Source: Globomyces pollinis-pini (taxonomy: Eukaryota; Chytridiomycota; Chytridiomycetes; Rhizophydiales; Globomycetaceae). Taken from it: a stretch of 64,000 bases of DNA. The stretch covers positions 78,450 to 142,449 of the forward strand of contig MU621099.1 of the NCBI GenBank assembly GCA_025399215.1. The letters run 5' to 3'. Positions 1 to 13,240 of the stretch are shown here, piece by piece. The notes beneath the pieces are model-generated. The model was not told the DNA's origin, did not search any database, and was given only the letters and a program-made list of their open reading frames with translations. Every line of letters begins with the position of its first letter. The stretch's first letter is position 1. The translations under genes and the position numbers were made by a program.

Positions 1-197
1 GCCATTGGTGGTTGAGATGAAGACCAATGCCAATCCAGCAGGGTTAGTAGTGTCGCAATGAACAAAATATAAGACACGATAGTCGCGGTTAATATAAATT
101 GTTTTATGAGTATAGTTCCCTGGTTATTGTGATCTGGTCATTCCAACTGACGATGCATTGACTCTGATGTATGGTGTCTCATTTTCTTCTTTTTAAT

Positions 198-3100
198 ATG
201 AAGTCAATCCTGATTTTTATACTGGAACTGGCTACCGTTTGGGCAGCTCCGAAAGACTTTCCTACTAAATTTAATGATTTACCTTCTTCCTTCTTTTACT
301 TTAAGGACTCTTCAGTAATTATGTTGCAGGATGGGGATGAATTCTGGAGATCTTCAGACGAAGGAAAAACTTACACAAAATTGGATCAATTACCAGTTAA
401 GCCTAGCAGACTACTGAATCATCCGTATGATAAAAGTGTGGTATGTGTACTGGTTCTGACTCCAATTTAGGCTTTTGTTTTTGGTCAAAAAGAGCACATA
501 ATCACTTACGATAAAGGAGCTCATTGGGAAAAGTTCACTACACCATACCCTATCTCCGATTCATTTTCACTCTCATTTCATGAAAAGGACCCAAAGAGAG
601 TGATCATTCAACTGTCAAACTGTGATTCCACTTGTAGACAAGATGTAATTTCAGCCATTTCTCTTACGCTAGGCATATTACACTTTAGATTCTTTCAAAT
701 CGGTTTCATTGCTATTGCCTTGGACTTCTCAATGTGAATGGGCTCAAAACATTGATCCGACTCTAAAATCCATCGATACCAAGGTGTTTTGTACGCAATG
801 GCCAAAAGAAGAACAAAAAGGAGACACCACATATAAAGATCCCAATCTACTTCAATTGATGGCTAGTTCTGATTTCTTTAAGGACGGCGTTCTGACTTCT
901 GTATCAATTGGTGGGGTTCCAGTGATCGGTATTACAGAAAACTGGCTCGTTGCGGTTGTCAAACTAACGGATGGATACCATATGAGCATTTGCAAAGACG
1001 GTACCAATTTTGTAAAGTCCAAGTTTTCATATTATGAATCAAGCGAATATGTTTCTCCAATGGTATGTCAATATAATTCTAACTTCAGGGATATTCGATT
1101 TTAGAGTCCAGCAAGCAATCATTAGTTGTTGATATAATTACAGCCATTCCTGGATCACATATTCCGAACCCATTTGGAAACATCTACGTGTCTAATTCAG
1201 ATGGAACTTACTTTGTAAAATCATTGGAATACGTTAATCGGGATATGGGAAGTGGACTAATTGATTTTGAACGAATTCAATCCTCAATATATGAAGGTGT
1301 ACTACTTTCCAATACAGTTCGAAATTGGAAAGATGTTTTGAACCACAACACTCTCAATAAAGAACTGCAAACATATATGTCGTTTGACAATGGCAGGCGA
1401 TGGAACAGAATTTCCCCTCCATCAGTGGATGGAAGCGGAAAAAAGTATAGTTGTAGTGGTGATGATTGTACACTTCACCTTCATTCTGTTAGTACTTCCA
1501 AAAATATCGGTCGGGTCTTTTCAGTTTCTTCAGCTCCAGGAATTATAATCGGAGTGGGATCCGTCGGTGCTTATCTTTTGCCTTATGCAGAATGTGATAC
1601 GTTTCTTTCAGATGATTCTGGTATCACCTGGAAAGCCATTCAGCAAGGTCCTCATAAATATGAAGTTATCAATTTTGGATCAACCCTTGTTTTGATTCCA
1701 GACGGCGATCAAGCATATTCCCACATATTATATTCCAAAGATTTAGGCAAAAACTGGGAGACGATACAATTAAAAATTGAAGGTAAGACTTTCGTCCTAA
1801 ATTTTAAGGTTCCTCATGGGTACCACTATTTACAACATTGGATGCTGAATCTTATTCTCAAAATATGATTATCTCGTTGGCTAAAGAAAAAAAGAGTGGG
1901 CAAAAGTATTTGGTTCAATTAAATTTTGAAGATATATTTAACCGAAAATGTTCGACATCGCTATCATCGTCAAACTCTGACTTGGAGCTCTGGAATCCTA
2001 AAAGCCCAAATGGTAAATGTGTTCTTGGTGGAACATCTAGCTACTATCGTCGGAAGCAAAATGCCGATTGTGCAATTGATAAGAAGTTTGCTCAACAAAA
2101 ACCAATCGAAACTTCTTGTGAATGCTCAGATTTTGATTATGAATGTGATATTGGATATAAGCCGGATCTTAAAAAAACTTCTCTGGTATGTACTTTGATA
2201 GGGCAAGTTAGAGATCAACCTTTGGATTGTAAGGTTGGTAGTAAGTACCTTGGATCTTCTGGCTATCGCTTACTGCCAGGTGATAAATGCAAAGGCGGAG
2301 ATGACAAACGTGCAGAGAAGGTCACAAGGGAGTGTCAGAGGCTTCCTGGTTCGAATAAACCTGCGGAGGATCCTGTTTCAAGAGCATCTACTTTTCCCAG
2401 TCATGTTAGCGAGATTTTGGAGGTCAGATCTACCAACGCTACGATTGTATTGACAGAAGAAGGTATTGTTTGGGTATCCACCGACCAAGGGGGAAGTTGG
2501 AAAAAATTGGGTTTCAATGAACCAGTTCTCAAGATTGTTCCACATGATACAATTGATAAACGATTATTCTTATTCACCGATGACAAAATTTTCATATCCA
2601 ATGATGGATTAATGAAGGGAGCAGATGGTTTGGCAGAGCTGAAGACACCAGAGCCTTATAATGTGTTAGGCATTCCAGTTATTGATTTTCATCCAACCGA
2701 GCCTGAATGGTATACGTTTGTGTCAGGTGGTAGGGATTGTCTTTCAAAGACATGTTTTTCAAAAGCTTTTTTCACTAAGGATGGTGGCAAAGTGTTTAAC
2801 CAAATTGATACTTGGACCAATAAATGTATTTGGGCTCGAGACGTCGATTTTCAAGACAAAAGCTTGGCTGTAGATTCCATATTCTGTGCTTCATTCAAGC
2901 AAAAAGGGGGCTCTATTGGCCAAGATAGATTGCAGCCAACTGCTGATAATCCAGTCCACCTAGTATTAATTGAAAACAACGGAAAGAGTGTAAAAACAAT
3001 CTTGGATCGAAATGTTTTAGATTACTATGTAATTGAAAACATTATGTTGGTTGCCACCGTATGATAAATTTAAAGTTAATCTTAGAATGATGTGACAAAT

Positions 3101-6100
3101 CCTGTGCTTTATAGCTCTGTGAATGGACAGACGTTTGCAGAAGTGAAATTTCCTCCTGCAATATCACTTGAAAAGACTAGCTTTACTGTGCTAGGATCAA
3201 ATACAAATGGTATTTTCTTGGATATTGCCCAAACAAGTAAGTTCGGTCATGAGTATGGTATACTATTCAAATCGAACAGCAATGGTGAATTCTTTTCTCG
3301 CGTCTTAGATCATACCAATCGTGGAACAAATGGAAAAGTAGATTTTCAAAAATTCCCTGGAGTGGATGGTGTTGCCATTGCAAACGTGATTGCTTCAAGT
3401 GGCACACAAGAAAAGAAAATTATAACATCAATTATTTCATTCGATGATGGTTCAATGTGGACGGACTTGAGGGCTCCTGAAGTCGATTCCAATAATGAAC
3501 CTCTTACCTGTAAAAACAAGGTACGCATATTACGAATTAAATATATATAGCCTTGCAAACTCCATTTGCATTTTCAGTCCGATGATGATGGAATTCATGG
3601 GATGATGCAGCCATATGGAAATGCAGGCACTGCTGGATTGATGATCGGTGTTGGAAATGTAGGAGAATCATTGCTAGAATATGATTTAGGAGACGTTTTT
3701 ATCACCAGAGACGCTGGTAAAACTTGGTCAGAAGTTCGTAAAGATGCTCACATATGGACAATTGCTGATTATGGTGGTTTGTTGGTTTTGGTAAATGACG
3801 AGAAATCCACTAATGTGTTGACCTATTCTTGGGACTTTGGTTTATCTTGGGCTGATTACACCTTCACTGAGAAACCTATTCGGGTGGAGTCACTTATGGC
3901 ACATCAAGATTCAAACAAGGTTCTTATTATGGGGCATCATAAATCTTTCCTTGGTAGTGAATCAGAAACAGTTTCAATTCAAATTGATTTCAGCTCTTTA
4001 TTCAAGAGAACTTGTGATCGATCAAAATCAAGCAGCGATTTTGAAGAGTGGCAGCCGGCTAACCCACTAAAGAAGGATTCCAAGTGCTTTATGGGAGAAA
4101 CCAAGACATTTTTAAGGCGAAAACCAGATTCAATTTGTACTATTGGTCCAGGATTCGATCACATAGTCCCAAATTCAACTCCGTGCTCATGTGACGATGA
4201 AGACTTTGAATGTGATTACAATTTTTTCCGAGATGATTCGGGTAAATGTGTGCTCTATGGTGTTGATCCAGAGCAACCTAAAAACTGTATTTCTGGCCAA
4301 AAGTATAAAGGATCATCAGGTTATCGCAAAATATCGATATCGAAGTGTACCGGAGGAAAAGATCTAGCAATTCCAGTTGAACGAGTTTGCGGTGAACAAG
4401 GATCTGGTCCAGACCAAGTGAAATTATCAACGTATAAATTTCCTTCCACGATTGAGCAATTTTTCTATTTCGAGAATACGGGAAATATTCTTGTAAAAGA
4501 CTCACAGCATCATGTTTTCTTTTCGAATGATGAAGGAACGGTTTGGAAGCAAATCTTGAAAGAAGCTGGAGACATCATATTCATTTTGGAGGACTCCATC
4601 TTTAAATCTCGGGCATTTTTAATCACGGATAAATTAGTTTGGGTCACAAATGATAATGCAAATAGCTTCGAAGCAATATCACCACCCAGCATAGTAGATA
4701 TGACATTGGCTCCAATTTTTCTCATTCCAAACGAGATTAATAGGAATTGGTTAATATGGATTGGTGCAGTTAGTTGCTCTGGTGATTACCATACCTGCCA
4801 TTCCGAAGCGCATGTTAGTTGGGACGGAGGCAAGCATTGGAGCCTTTTGACTTCATATGCTCGATCTTGTCAATGGGGCAAAACAAAATTGTTCCAATCC
4901 GTAACCGACAAAACTATCTTTTGTTCCGTATTTCAGAAACAGACTGGCAACCAAAGGGTCCTTTTGGACATGGAACTGAAGCGTTCAGATAATGGTGATC
5001 AAAACTTCCAATCAGTTGTTGAAACGAATGGGTTTGCAATCGAGTATGAGTACATGGTAGTTGCCGTTCCTCATAAAATAACTCGAGAAGTTACCCTCCA
5101 AGTATCACTGGATGGAGTTCATTTTGCTGTTGCTGATTTCCCATCCTCTTTTGCTGTTCATGCTGGATATACAGTGCTTGATTCAACTACTGGAAATGCT
5201 TTTATTCACATGATTCAGTCTAATGGTTTTGGCGCCGAATATGGGTCGATTGTGAAGAGTAATTGGAATGGGACGTTCTACCATAAAGTTTTGGACTATG
5301 TAAATCAGAACCGGTACGGCTATGTAGATTTTGAGAAAATTGAGGGGTTGAATGGTACAATGGTTGTGAATCAAATTGCGAATCCAATTGACTTGTCGAA
5401 AGGGGAGTCGAAGAGGTTGATTACAAAAATGTCATATGATGATGGTAATGATAATGTATACTTAACATTGTAGGAGAAACTTGGAATAGTCTAAAACCCC
5501 CAAGTGTTGACAGTTATCAGCAACCATACCGATGTAAAGGAGATTGCTTTCTTCATCTACATGCATTTACAGAGAGACATGATAAGCGGGATACATATTC
5601 ATCTATTGGTGCAATAGGGGTCATGGTAGGTGTTGGTAATGTAGGAGAAAGTCTCACCGATTTTAATGATGGTGATGTATTTGTTACCACAGACGCTGGT
5701 CGTACTTGGAAAGAGGTTCAGAAAGAAGCACATATGATCGAGATTGCAGATCACGGAGCAATAATTCTGATGGTAAATGATGAAGAGGCTGTATCCTCAG
5801 TAAAGTAAGTTGTCTTTTGTTTAACAGTTGTAGGTATTCGTTGAACTACGGTGCAACTTTTCGCACCTTGAACATTGAAAAAGATTTGGGTGGTGGTAAA
5901 ATGCGGATTCAGAACATTATTACTGAACCTAGTGGCTCTACGAGTCACTTTGTGTTAATCGGAAGACTACATGGTAATGTGCAGGATACATCAGTCGCTA
6001 TTCATTTGGACTTTACACACGTTTGGCCTCGTGTTTGTACATTCGATGAAGATTTGCAGAAAAGTGACTTTGAAGCATGGAGTCCTTCAAATTCAACGGA

Positions 6101-6808
6101 TGCCACTACCTGTACTTTTGGTCAGCGAATTGACTTTTGGCGAAGAAAGCATGATCGAGAATGTACAATTGGTGATACGTATACTCAATTAAAATCGGTG
6201 TCTACCCCTTGCTTGTGCACGGCGGCTGATTTTGAATGTGATGAGTTTCATAGACGAGATGGAGAGAAATGCGTCCCTATCCCCGGACTAACAATTCCTC
6301 AGCCAAGATGTATTAATGGGCAAATGAAAGTCTCAAACGGTTACCACAAGAAGAAAATATCAAGTTGCCAAGGTGGACTAGTTCTCTCTCCAGCTGTTGA
6401 ATTATGTGGTAATTAAAAGTTCATTGAAACTTAGGTCACACATCTACATCATGGTCAATGTTTTTACTTATAACTTTCCCAATCACTGTTGGAGCATTAT
6501 ATGTTCTGTATCTGTATCAACGTGGTGGAATGGGCAGATATGGACGAATCAGTCTTCCAATGGAAAATGAATACTCTCTTGGCCATTCAAGGTCCGGGTT
6601 TGAAAAATTTGCAACTATTGTAACAAGCATGATTTCATCAGTTTCAACTACAGTTTCAACCTTCTTTGGAGAAATGCGAGATTCTATAGCCCAAAGAACA
6701 ACCCGTGAATCTGGATACACTCCACTTAATACTCATTATTATGATACTGATCTACCAACATTTGGAAGAGATGAGCAGTTAGAATTGGCATGGGAAGATG
6801 ATGAATGA
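198..6808 (+). CDS. VPS10: VPS10/sortilin-type vacuolar sorting receptor with three VPS10 modules
   Basis: Type I receptor that carries hydrolases from late Golgi to vacuole. The chosen start (198) gives a signal peptide (MKSILIFILELATVWAAP); an in-frame ATG at 171 is possible. The lumen holds repeated BNR/Asp-box motifs (for example DDGETW, STDQGGSW, TRDAGKTW). Three cysteine-rich 10CC segments, near 1950-2340, 4010-4400 and 6030-6410, each start with a Cys and a D-x-E-x-W core and continue through RRK-x5-C, so I count three VPS10 modules against two in Saccharomyces. A membrane segment lies near 6455-6510. The cytosolic tail ends in an acidic cluster (EQLELAWEDDE). At least nine introns of about 26-31 nt, and one of about 58 nt near 3521-3578, must be removed. 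The frame is then open throughout, giving roughly 2,100 residues, longer than the yeast protein. Confidence 0.95.
441..470 (+). other. 30-nt spliceosomal intron (example, VPS10 intron 1)
   Basis: Starts GTATGTGT and ends CCAATTTAG. Removing it joins ...KSV to AFVFGQKEH in frame and eliminates an in-frame stop. Typical of the micro-introns throughout the window. Confidence 0.85.
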
Positions 6809-6914
6809 TCATTTCTTAATAGTAGGTGAATGAATATAAATAAATTTGCAAGTAGTAAATGAAATATACACGAAATTTTAAGTAATGAAAAAGGATTATT
6901 GTAAAAAATTTCTA

Positions 6915-8937
6915 TTAAAGGTCAGATACAAATAGCTGGTCGGTAGTTTCTCTCATTAATTCTAAAACATACTTGAAGTGAGTAAGGAAGAGATCTGCCT
7001 CCTTTTCAGTAATTGTATCCATATCATAACTAACGGCAAAGCTAAGAACATCGGCGATCGAAATAACTGCAATGGAAAATAACGCTCTTGCTCCAACATA
7101 AGAGTTGTTTTGACAACCACAGAACCATTCAATGTCAGCCAAATTTGGTGTTTCTGGGTTCAAATTGGCACTTTTCCATGAGCCTAAATTGGCGACTTCG
7201 ACTGAGTAGCTGCGTGTATATTCTTTCAAATCCACAGTTTTTTCCATGGTTTTCCATAATGTTGGCTTTCTATAAGTGTAATTCAACAATTTCATTCGCC
7301 TCATTGATCTCAAGAATTGCCCAGTGATTTGCTTTCGAACTGACTTTGCCCGATTCCATAACTCAGACTTGGCGTTAAATTTAAACTTTTCATCAGATAT
7401 GGACCCTCCATAACCTCCAAACTCCATAATGGATGGGTCTGTTTCTTTATCAGCACCTTCAAGCAATTTTGAATCGGGAATTAAATGTCGCATTGAAGTT
7501 GTGCAAACCCATGATTGATATCCAGGCATTGGTTCGTTCATTTTTTCTGCACGTGGTAGAAATACTTGACGAACAGCAGATATGGCTGCTACTATAACAA
7601 CTGCTGATATAGTTGTTTTATGAAATCTTGTGTTTTTTAACATATCTTTTGAAAAGTTTTCGTCAAAACTAACCCATCGAACACCACTTTTTACAATAGG
7701 TTCCTGATCTTGGGTAATATTTGGGAGTTGATGAACCAATCTAATATCCTCTGGTGAATCACTGGCAGAGTCATTATTAGTAGATGACCGTTCAGAATCT
7801 AATGGTGATGCTAATGATGAAGAGCTAGAGATTGGTGATTGCAATTCTAGTGTTTCAGAATCTGATGGGAATGATAGTAAATCAAAGCTTGGTATATCTT
7901 GCGCCAAAGATGAATCTTCTTCAATAACAGGTGCAAGTCTCTTCAATTGTAATGATTTTTGTTGCTGTTTTTTCAATTGTTGACCAATCATTTCCAAAGC
8001 GGCTAAAATGTTAATCTGAGTAAAATATACCTGGAACAACACCAAAAAAATTTGAATAAATGTAATTATCCAGAATAGGAGGAGGTGCTTTTGTAATTGG
8101 AATATTTTGCAGATTTAGGGATTCAGCATTGAACGCATCAGAGGTTAATTTTGAAAAGAACAGTCTGGTAAACGAAAAAACAGAGAGACCATCACCCAAA
8201 CAGTGGTGAAATGAGAATAGGATATGGAATGTCGGTAATTTTTCCACAGAATTTTCTGATAATGTAATCCCATCTCCTCGAATTTCATTTGGGGCTACAA
8301 TATCAACTTTCCAACACGGATACGTAGGATCTTTCATATTAAACCGATAATTGATGGCTTTTTGAGCAACCTGCAATGGAGTTTTATCATCCACAAAAGT
8401 GGTAAAACTACTCTTAATCCGTAAATCAGCTGCTGTTTCCCCCATCGGTACCAAAGTTTGGGATGCATAATCAACTGTGCAAGCTGTTCGAAACATTTCT
8501 GACGATGTCCATTTAACCAAGTCCAACAATCGATTTTCGGATAAATGTTTAGTGTCCTTGTGCAAAGCAACTTTAATGGCGACCAACAATACCACCTAAA
8601 CAATTAGTTGTGCAACAAATTAATATGTAATATATCAAGGCTGAACTTAAAAGAATGCTAAAGGTCAATAAATACTTACTTGAGGAGAGTTTGAAGCGTT
8701 TGCATGAAAAAACCGCTCATTAATTGATAGACCATTATCAGGGAAGAGGGGATATGGTTTAGAATGGATGCCAGCTACTGATTTGATCCAGTTTATCTTC
8801 TTCTTTGAAAGCCGTTTCTCCTTTTGCTTGGACGGCAGTTTAGGACTCCCTTCAACAGAGTCAGTTAATATATTATCTTCAGCCAATAAAGCATCAGTAG
8901 AATTGATCTTTGTATGTTCTTCTGGAACTACTGACAT
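6915..8937 (-). CDS. Alcohol O-acetyltransferase-like acyltransferase, paralogue 1
   Basis: CoA-dependent acyltransferase superfamily, closest by motif to fungal alcohol acetyltransferase (AATase). The catalytic HHxxxDG motif is intact as HHCLGDG, about 8178-8200. After it come a low-complexity Ser-rich linker (about 7720-7980) and a C-terminal half with TRFHKTTISAVVIVAAI and SYSVEVANLGSW, which fit the second half of such folds. Three exons: the first intron is about 84 nt (8597-8683), and a short one (about 28 nt) near 8005-8033 joins VVP to ALEMIG. The start at 8937 gives MSVVPEEHTK. The end converges with VPS10. A second copy lies about 8 kb away on the same strand. The likely role is acyl transfer to an alcohol; the substrate is unknown. 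Confidence 0.75.
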
Positions 8938-9045
8938 TGTTCGAAAAGGAAAGATGATTAAAACTCACTAAAAACTCATTTTTGCTGAACGTGAAACACA
9001 TCGAAACAATATCGAGCACTGACTCCCTGAACAATATATTACGCG

Positions 9046-11035
9046 TTAGAGTAATTCTCCATCTGCTCCGACCTTCTTGAATTTGTCTGGTCGGTCTCCA
9101 ACTCCGCCATACGAATCAAATACTATTCCACACACAATCTGTGAAAGTAACTCTGTTTCTTCGCGTGTCTCGGCTTCGGCATAGACTCGAACTATATCTT
9201 CGGTTCCTGATGGTCGAACAAAGCATCTTCCTTTTTGGAATTTTTTGACTTGTTGAACTATCTTCTCTTGCAAGCCTTTTGGTTCAATCAATTCAGTATC
9301 CGCATTGATTGGTACAAATGCATTACGGTTGGCCACCTAAGTATCATTAATTGAAACTCATCATACTTTGACTTTCTCTTGTCGACTAGGTAAGTCAGTA
9401 TAAGCTTTATCCCATTCGGTGAATGATGTCTGAGTGCACATCAAGATCGCTTCAATCATCAACATATCAGACAATGCATCACCAACTGTTTGGTTGATCA
9501 AGTCAGAGAGTCCAACAAGTGTGTCTATGGCCTTTTGCTCTGTTGGATTGGCTCTAGGACTCAGTCACAAGTCACGTTACCCCTTGGCGGCTTTAAAGGC
9601 CGCAACAGCTTTGTCGCTGAAGAGAACAGTACCATGCCCATTAGCTTCGAAGTAAACCCCAACATCAAAATGGGCAGCTTCGTGATGAAGATGCTTTACT
9701 CCAGTAGGTGTGAACACAACAGGAACTTGCTACAAAATTAGCTTCAATCTCAAAACAAACCAAAATATCTTTAACATAGGAAGTGGAAGAACCATTTGCA
9801 TAAGCTGTTTGTACTAAACCAACATGTAATGGTGATTTATCCAAATGAGTCAACTTGGCTTCCTTAATCTTGGCCATAATAAAACTGGCTGCTAAAGTAG
9901 CAATTTTGTCACCATCCAACAAACGGAAAACACCACCTGGAGGTATTATTGAAAGAAAAATACCATCTAAGTTTAATTTTTTCAATAATCAAACCATCAA
10001 TAAAGTAAAACACAATTCGGTCTGCATCTCCATCCAAAGAACATGCACGCTCCAATGGTTTTAAAGTGGTGCCTTGTGGTGCAGATTGGTGCATCTTGAC
10101 ATAATCGGCTCCGCACTAAAAGTTTAGCACCCGTTCAAAACAAACATTTGCATTTAATACTTTGGAGTTGTTTGTGTCATCATGTGTTATTTTGACATCG
10201 ATGACACCCTTTCCAAGGGTGGTTAACAATTCACGTAATGCAATGGCACCAATTCCATTAGCTGCATCCACAGAAATGGTTGGCAAAACTGCATGACCTC
10301 CCTACCAATTTTAATTTACCGTGTTGATTACCACCACAGCTTTGAATGCTTTTGCTAACTTTTGGTAGTACCCTTGTGCTGTAGGTTCTCCATAAGATTC
10401 TGGTGTGCCGGCAGTGTTCAAACAACGTGTGACATAATGGAGTTGGGGTGTTGTCATCAGCCCAAAATCCGTCAATTTCCCTCCCAACGCTTGGACACCA
10501 TCAATCAATGAAGCCACTAATCGCACTCCGCTCGGACTGTTGTTTTAATAAAAGCTATCGTGCATACCGTGTATCACGAGCAACGACCACGTTGGCGGCA
10601 GATGAAGCGTCTATATTACACTCCTTGATAATTGTTTCTACAGCACTTTCCAATGCTTGAGGAGTTTCGCAATTAGCTAGGGTAATAGCATAAGCTTCCC
10701 ATGATTGCTCCAACATTTCCCCTGTAACTAAGTAATCAAAACCGTACCTAATGGTTCAACCAATTTAACACCATTATCCTAAAGTTATAAAAACTAGATA
10801 ATTACACAATCAGCGTTATGAGAAGCGGTAACCATGACACCAATAACTTTACCCTTATGGAATTTCGATCTGAGCACGGCCAATAAACCAACAGAGAACA
10901 TGATAGAGTCCAACAAATCGGATCTAACAAAAATCAACCATAGGTTCTAATATACTTCATTCTAAATCCAGCAGTTCCATAGGTGAAATGACCAGCAGGT
11001 TTTGGATGCTTAACGGCTAGTGATGCGATTGACAT
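9046..11035 (-). CDS. PCM1: Phosphoacetylglucosamine mutase
   Basis: Interconverts GlcNAc-6-P and GlcNAc-1-P on the route to UDP-GlcNAc, needed for chitin, N-glycans and GPI anchors. After removing about nine micro-introns all four loops of the alpha-D-phosphohexomutase family appear: catalytic serine loop TASHN, metal loop LDGDADR, sugar-binding EANGHGTV, and C-terminal phosphate loop [16 protein letters not shown]. The fusion [12 protein letters not shown], made by a 26-nt intron, matches the family exactly. The start [17 protein letters not shown] at 11035 leaves only 37 bp to the divergent dephospho-CoA kinase start. Exon borders around 9350-9780 and 10080-10160 are the least certain. Confidence 0.93.
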
Positions 11036-11072
11036 TTTGATAGAAACTCCGTTTTGCGTTTTTTACGAAATT
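11036..11072. promoter_or_regulatory. 37-bp divergent intergenic region (PCM1/CAB5)
   Basis: The two start codons point away from each other with 37 bp between them. No TATA box is obvious. Promoter elements probably lie partly inside one or both coding regions. Confidence 0.6.
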
Positions 11073-12061
11073 ATGAAAATTGTAGGATTAACGGGAGGTA
11101 TATCAACTGGAAAATCAACTGTATCGCATTTCTTGAAAACTTCAAAGGTGCCGTTGTTGGATGCTGACTTGATTGCCAGAGATATTGTTGTTCCAGGTAT
11201 TTGATTTGTCTTGATGTTAATTATAAGGTTTTTGAACTCTCTTTATCTTACTTTTAAAGGTATTCGGCATATCTAGGTTTGATTCAATTAGGTATTGGAG
11301 TGAACTCGTTGATTAGTGTTTTTAGGTCAAGCGGCTTATCATTTGATTTTGGATCATTTTGGACACGATATTTTGGATTCTAGTTCAAATATTGATAGAA
11401 CAAGACTGGGAAATATTATCTTCAGTAACGCAGAGGAAAGAAGTGTTTTGAATGATATCACACATCCAAGAATTCGATTAGAATTACTAAAACAGGTGTT
11501 GTTCACCTTCTTGACACTCAATAAAATGGTGGTTTTAGATACCCCACTATTGTTTGAGGCTGGATTTTATCGTTGGGTACATTCTACAGTGGTTGTCTAT
11601 TGGTAATCAACATAAAGTTTTATTAATTGTTAATTAGTCCTGCTCCATTACAGCAAGAGCGTTTAATGGCTCGAGATGGTATCAGTGCAGAACAAGCTAG
11701 AACTAAAATGGATTCACAGATGAATATTGAACAGAAAAAGGTGAGATTAGTGACTAACAGGTAGAGTTTAGCTCAACACGTAATTGACAATTCCACCTCT
11801 ATGGCTTCAACTAGACGCCAAACAGATAGTTTAATACTTCAGTTACAGCCTTCTATGTTAAGCACTGTATTGATGTGGATGGTATTTTTCTGGCCCGCAT
11901 TATGGTTATATGCGTTTTTGACACTCTACACTAAAATTGACTTCATGCGACATGTGGGAGTCTTTAGTCATCGCCCTATTCCACAGGTTATTCGCACTCG
12001 GGAACATGCAGGTATTCCAAATGCTGCTCCTGCAGCAGGACCATTACATGTGGTTGATTAA
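11073..12061 (+). CDS. CAB5: Dephospho-CoA kinase
   Basis: Last step of coenzyme A synthesis: ATP-dependent phosphorylation of dephospho-CoA. The N-terminus MKIVGLTGGISTGKST carries the P-loop (GGISTGKS), followed by LLDADLIARDIVVPG, the substrate-binding DAD/IAR motif. ITHPRIR and DTPLLFEAGF further on are also family motifs. An intron of about 130 nt (about 11195-11324) precedes QAAYHLILDHFG; two short introns near 11604-11640 and 11741-11764 restore VVYCPAPLQQERL and KKSLAQHVIDN. The C-terminus has a hydrophobic segment (MVFFWPALWLYAFLTLY), as in eukaryotic CoaE homologues that sit on membranes. Confidence 0.9.
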
Positions 12062-12188
12062 TGACTTTTCTACCAGCAATAAATGACCTCATAAGCTTTT
12101 CAAATTCAAAAAACTTTTGATTCTTCGTTTCTAATATGGATCTTGATAAGTACCTGTGTAAATACATATAATCCTTTATTAAATGACA

Positions 12189-12879
12189 TCAATTGCTGGA
12201 AGTATATACTTCAACCAGCAGTTTACCAGATCTGGCACTGGTTGGGAAAGGTGGAAGTAAAGCTAAAGATACGTTTCGACCTTCTTGGGATAATATTTTA
12301 AAAGTAGTTGCAGCTTGTTGCTAATAAATAAGTTAAAACAAAGAGATTACTGAACTATAGATTTCCACCTGAATTCCCAAATTATTCAAGTATTTCATAA
12401 GTGTAGGTGGAAACTGAGAGAGTATTGAACCACAACCTAAAACTAATATTTCAGGTTTTGGTTCAATGATTTCAAACACTTTAAACATTGCTGTTGACCA
12501 CCCATAAAAAGGAGATTCTGTATCTGTCCAAGCACCTTTATATAAGTGATTCAAGTTACAGTACCTTTTTCTAAAGGTTCAACATCACCAGTAGGACCAC
12601 CAACCCCATATTGAGGAACATCCCACAACAAAACGGTAGAATTTAAAACGATCAAAGGACCTTTTACTTTCATATCTTCTAATTGAAAACCAGTATCAGA
12701 AACCGACATAATTTTTTGAATTCCATCATCTGCCAAGTCGACTGAATTCGTTTTAAACTTTGGTTTAGAAGTAGAATCTTCTTGAATGTTAGATTTGAGA
12801 ATGACTGAAGTATTGAAGAGCCTAGGTCTCGAGTATCTCAGAGATTGTGTGGTTGTTCTAGCGATGGAAATGAAACTCA
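12189..12879 (-). CDS. NDUFAF3: Mitochondrial complex I assembly factor NDUFAF3-like (Mth938/DUF498 domain)
   Basis: Assembly factor for the peripheral-arm module of respiratory complex I. I prefer the ATG at 12879 (MSFISIARTTTQSLRYSR), which gives an Arg/Ser/Thr-rich mitochondrial presequence, over the upstream ATG at 12991. The conserved domain shows GPLIVLNSTVLLWDVP, PKPEILVLGCGS and NNLGIQVEI. Two short introns are removed (near 12550 and 12322-12354); the last exon (QQAATTFKILSQEGRNVSLALLP) carries the typical N-A-x-x-T-F-x-x-L-x-x-E-G-R-x-V motif. It converges with CAB5. Confidence 0.88.
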
Positions 12880-13240
12880 TTGAAAAAAAGGAGAAATTCA
12901 AAGGGTTTATAGAGAATGTATTGATAGAGAATGTATTGAGGAATGTAAACAGAGTTGTAACCTTCCAATGGTTTAATAAATTAATTATCATATCAATTAG
13001 TAATACAAGTAGAAATATTCAACCAAACAACACACAATCAAGTAACATTACTGCTTCTAGTACTTCATAAAGCACAAGTATCCTTAATCATCCAACGTGA
13101 CACTCTACAATAACATTTTTTCTATAAGCATCCAGTGGTACCTGGTGGCTGGTGGGTGGGTGTGTTTGTGCCTCTGCATTGATGAGCCAAAGAGCGTCTC
13201 TTGCCTATTTATACCCGTTACTCTAAATCATTATTCTTAT
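12880..13240. promoter_or_regulatory. Divergent intergenic region NDUFAF3 / Sel1 protein
   Basis: About 360 bp. It holds a short direct repeat of GAGAATGTATTGA (about 12912-12940), GT-rich sequence at 13135-13170 (GGTGGCTGGTGGGTGGGTG), and a TATTTATA-like stretch at 13206-13213, about 30 bp before the Sel1 gene start. No other gene is seen. Confidence 0.4.

Noticed and set aside
3346..3558. Open frames on the opposite strand of VPS10 and other genes
   Set aside because: They are shadows without family motifs, interrupted in register with the true exons.
10302..10331. An 18-nt intron (10302-10319) in AGM1
   Set aside because: A 30-nt alternative (10302-10331) with its donor 12 nt upstream uses the same acceptor, fits the usual length and gives an equally good join ([25 protein letters not shown]).
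10734..10759. A 20-nt intron in AGM1 near VEPL
   Set aside because: Using the next acceptor (TTACAG) gives 26 nt and the exact family motif [12 protein letters not shown], so the 20-nt version is inferior.
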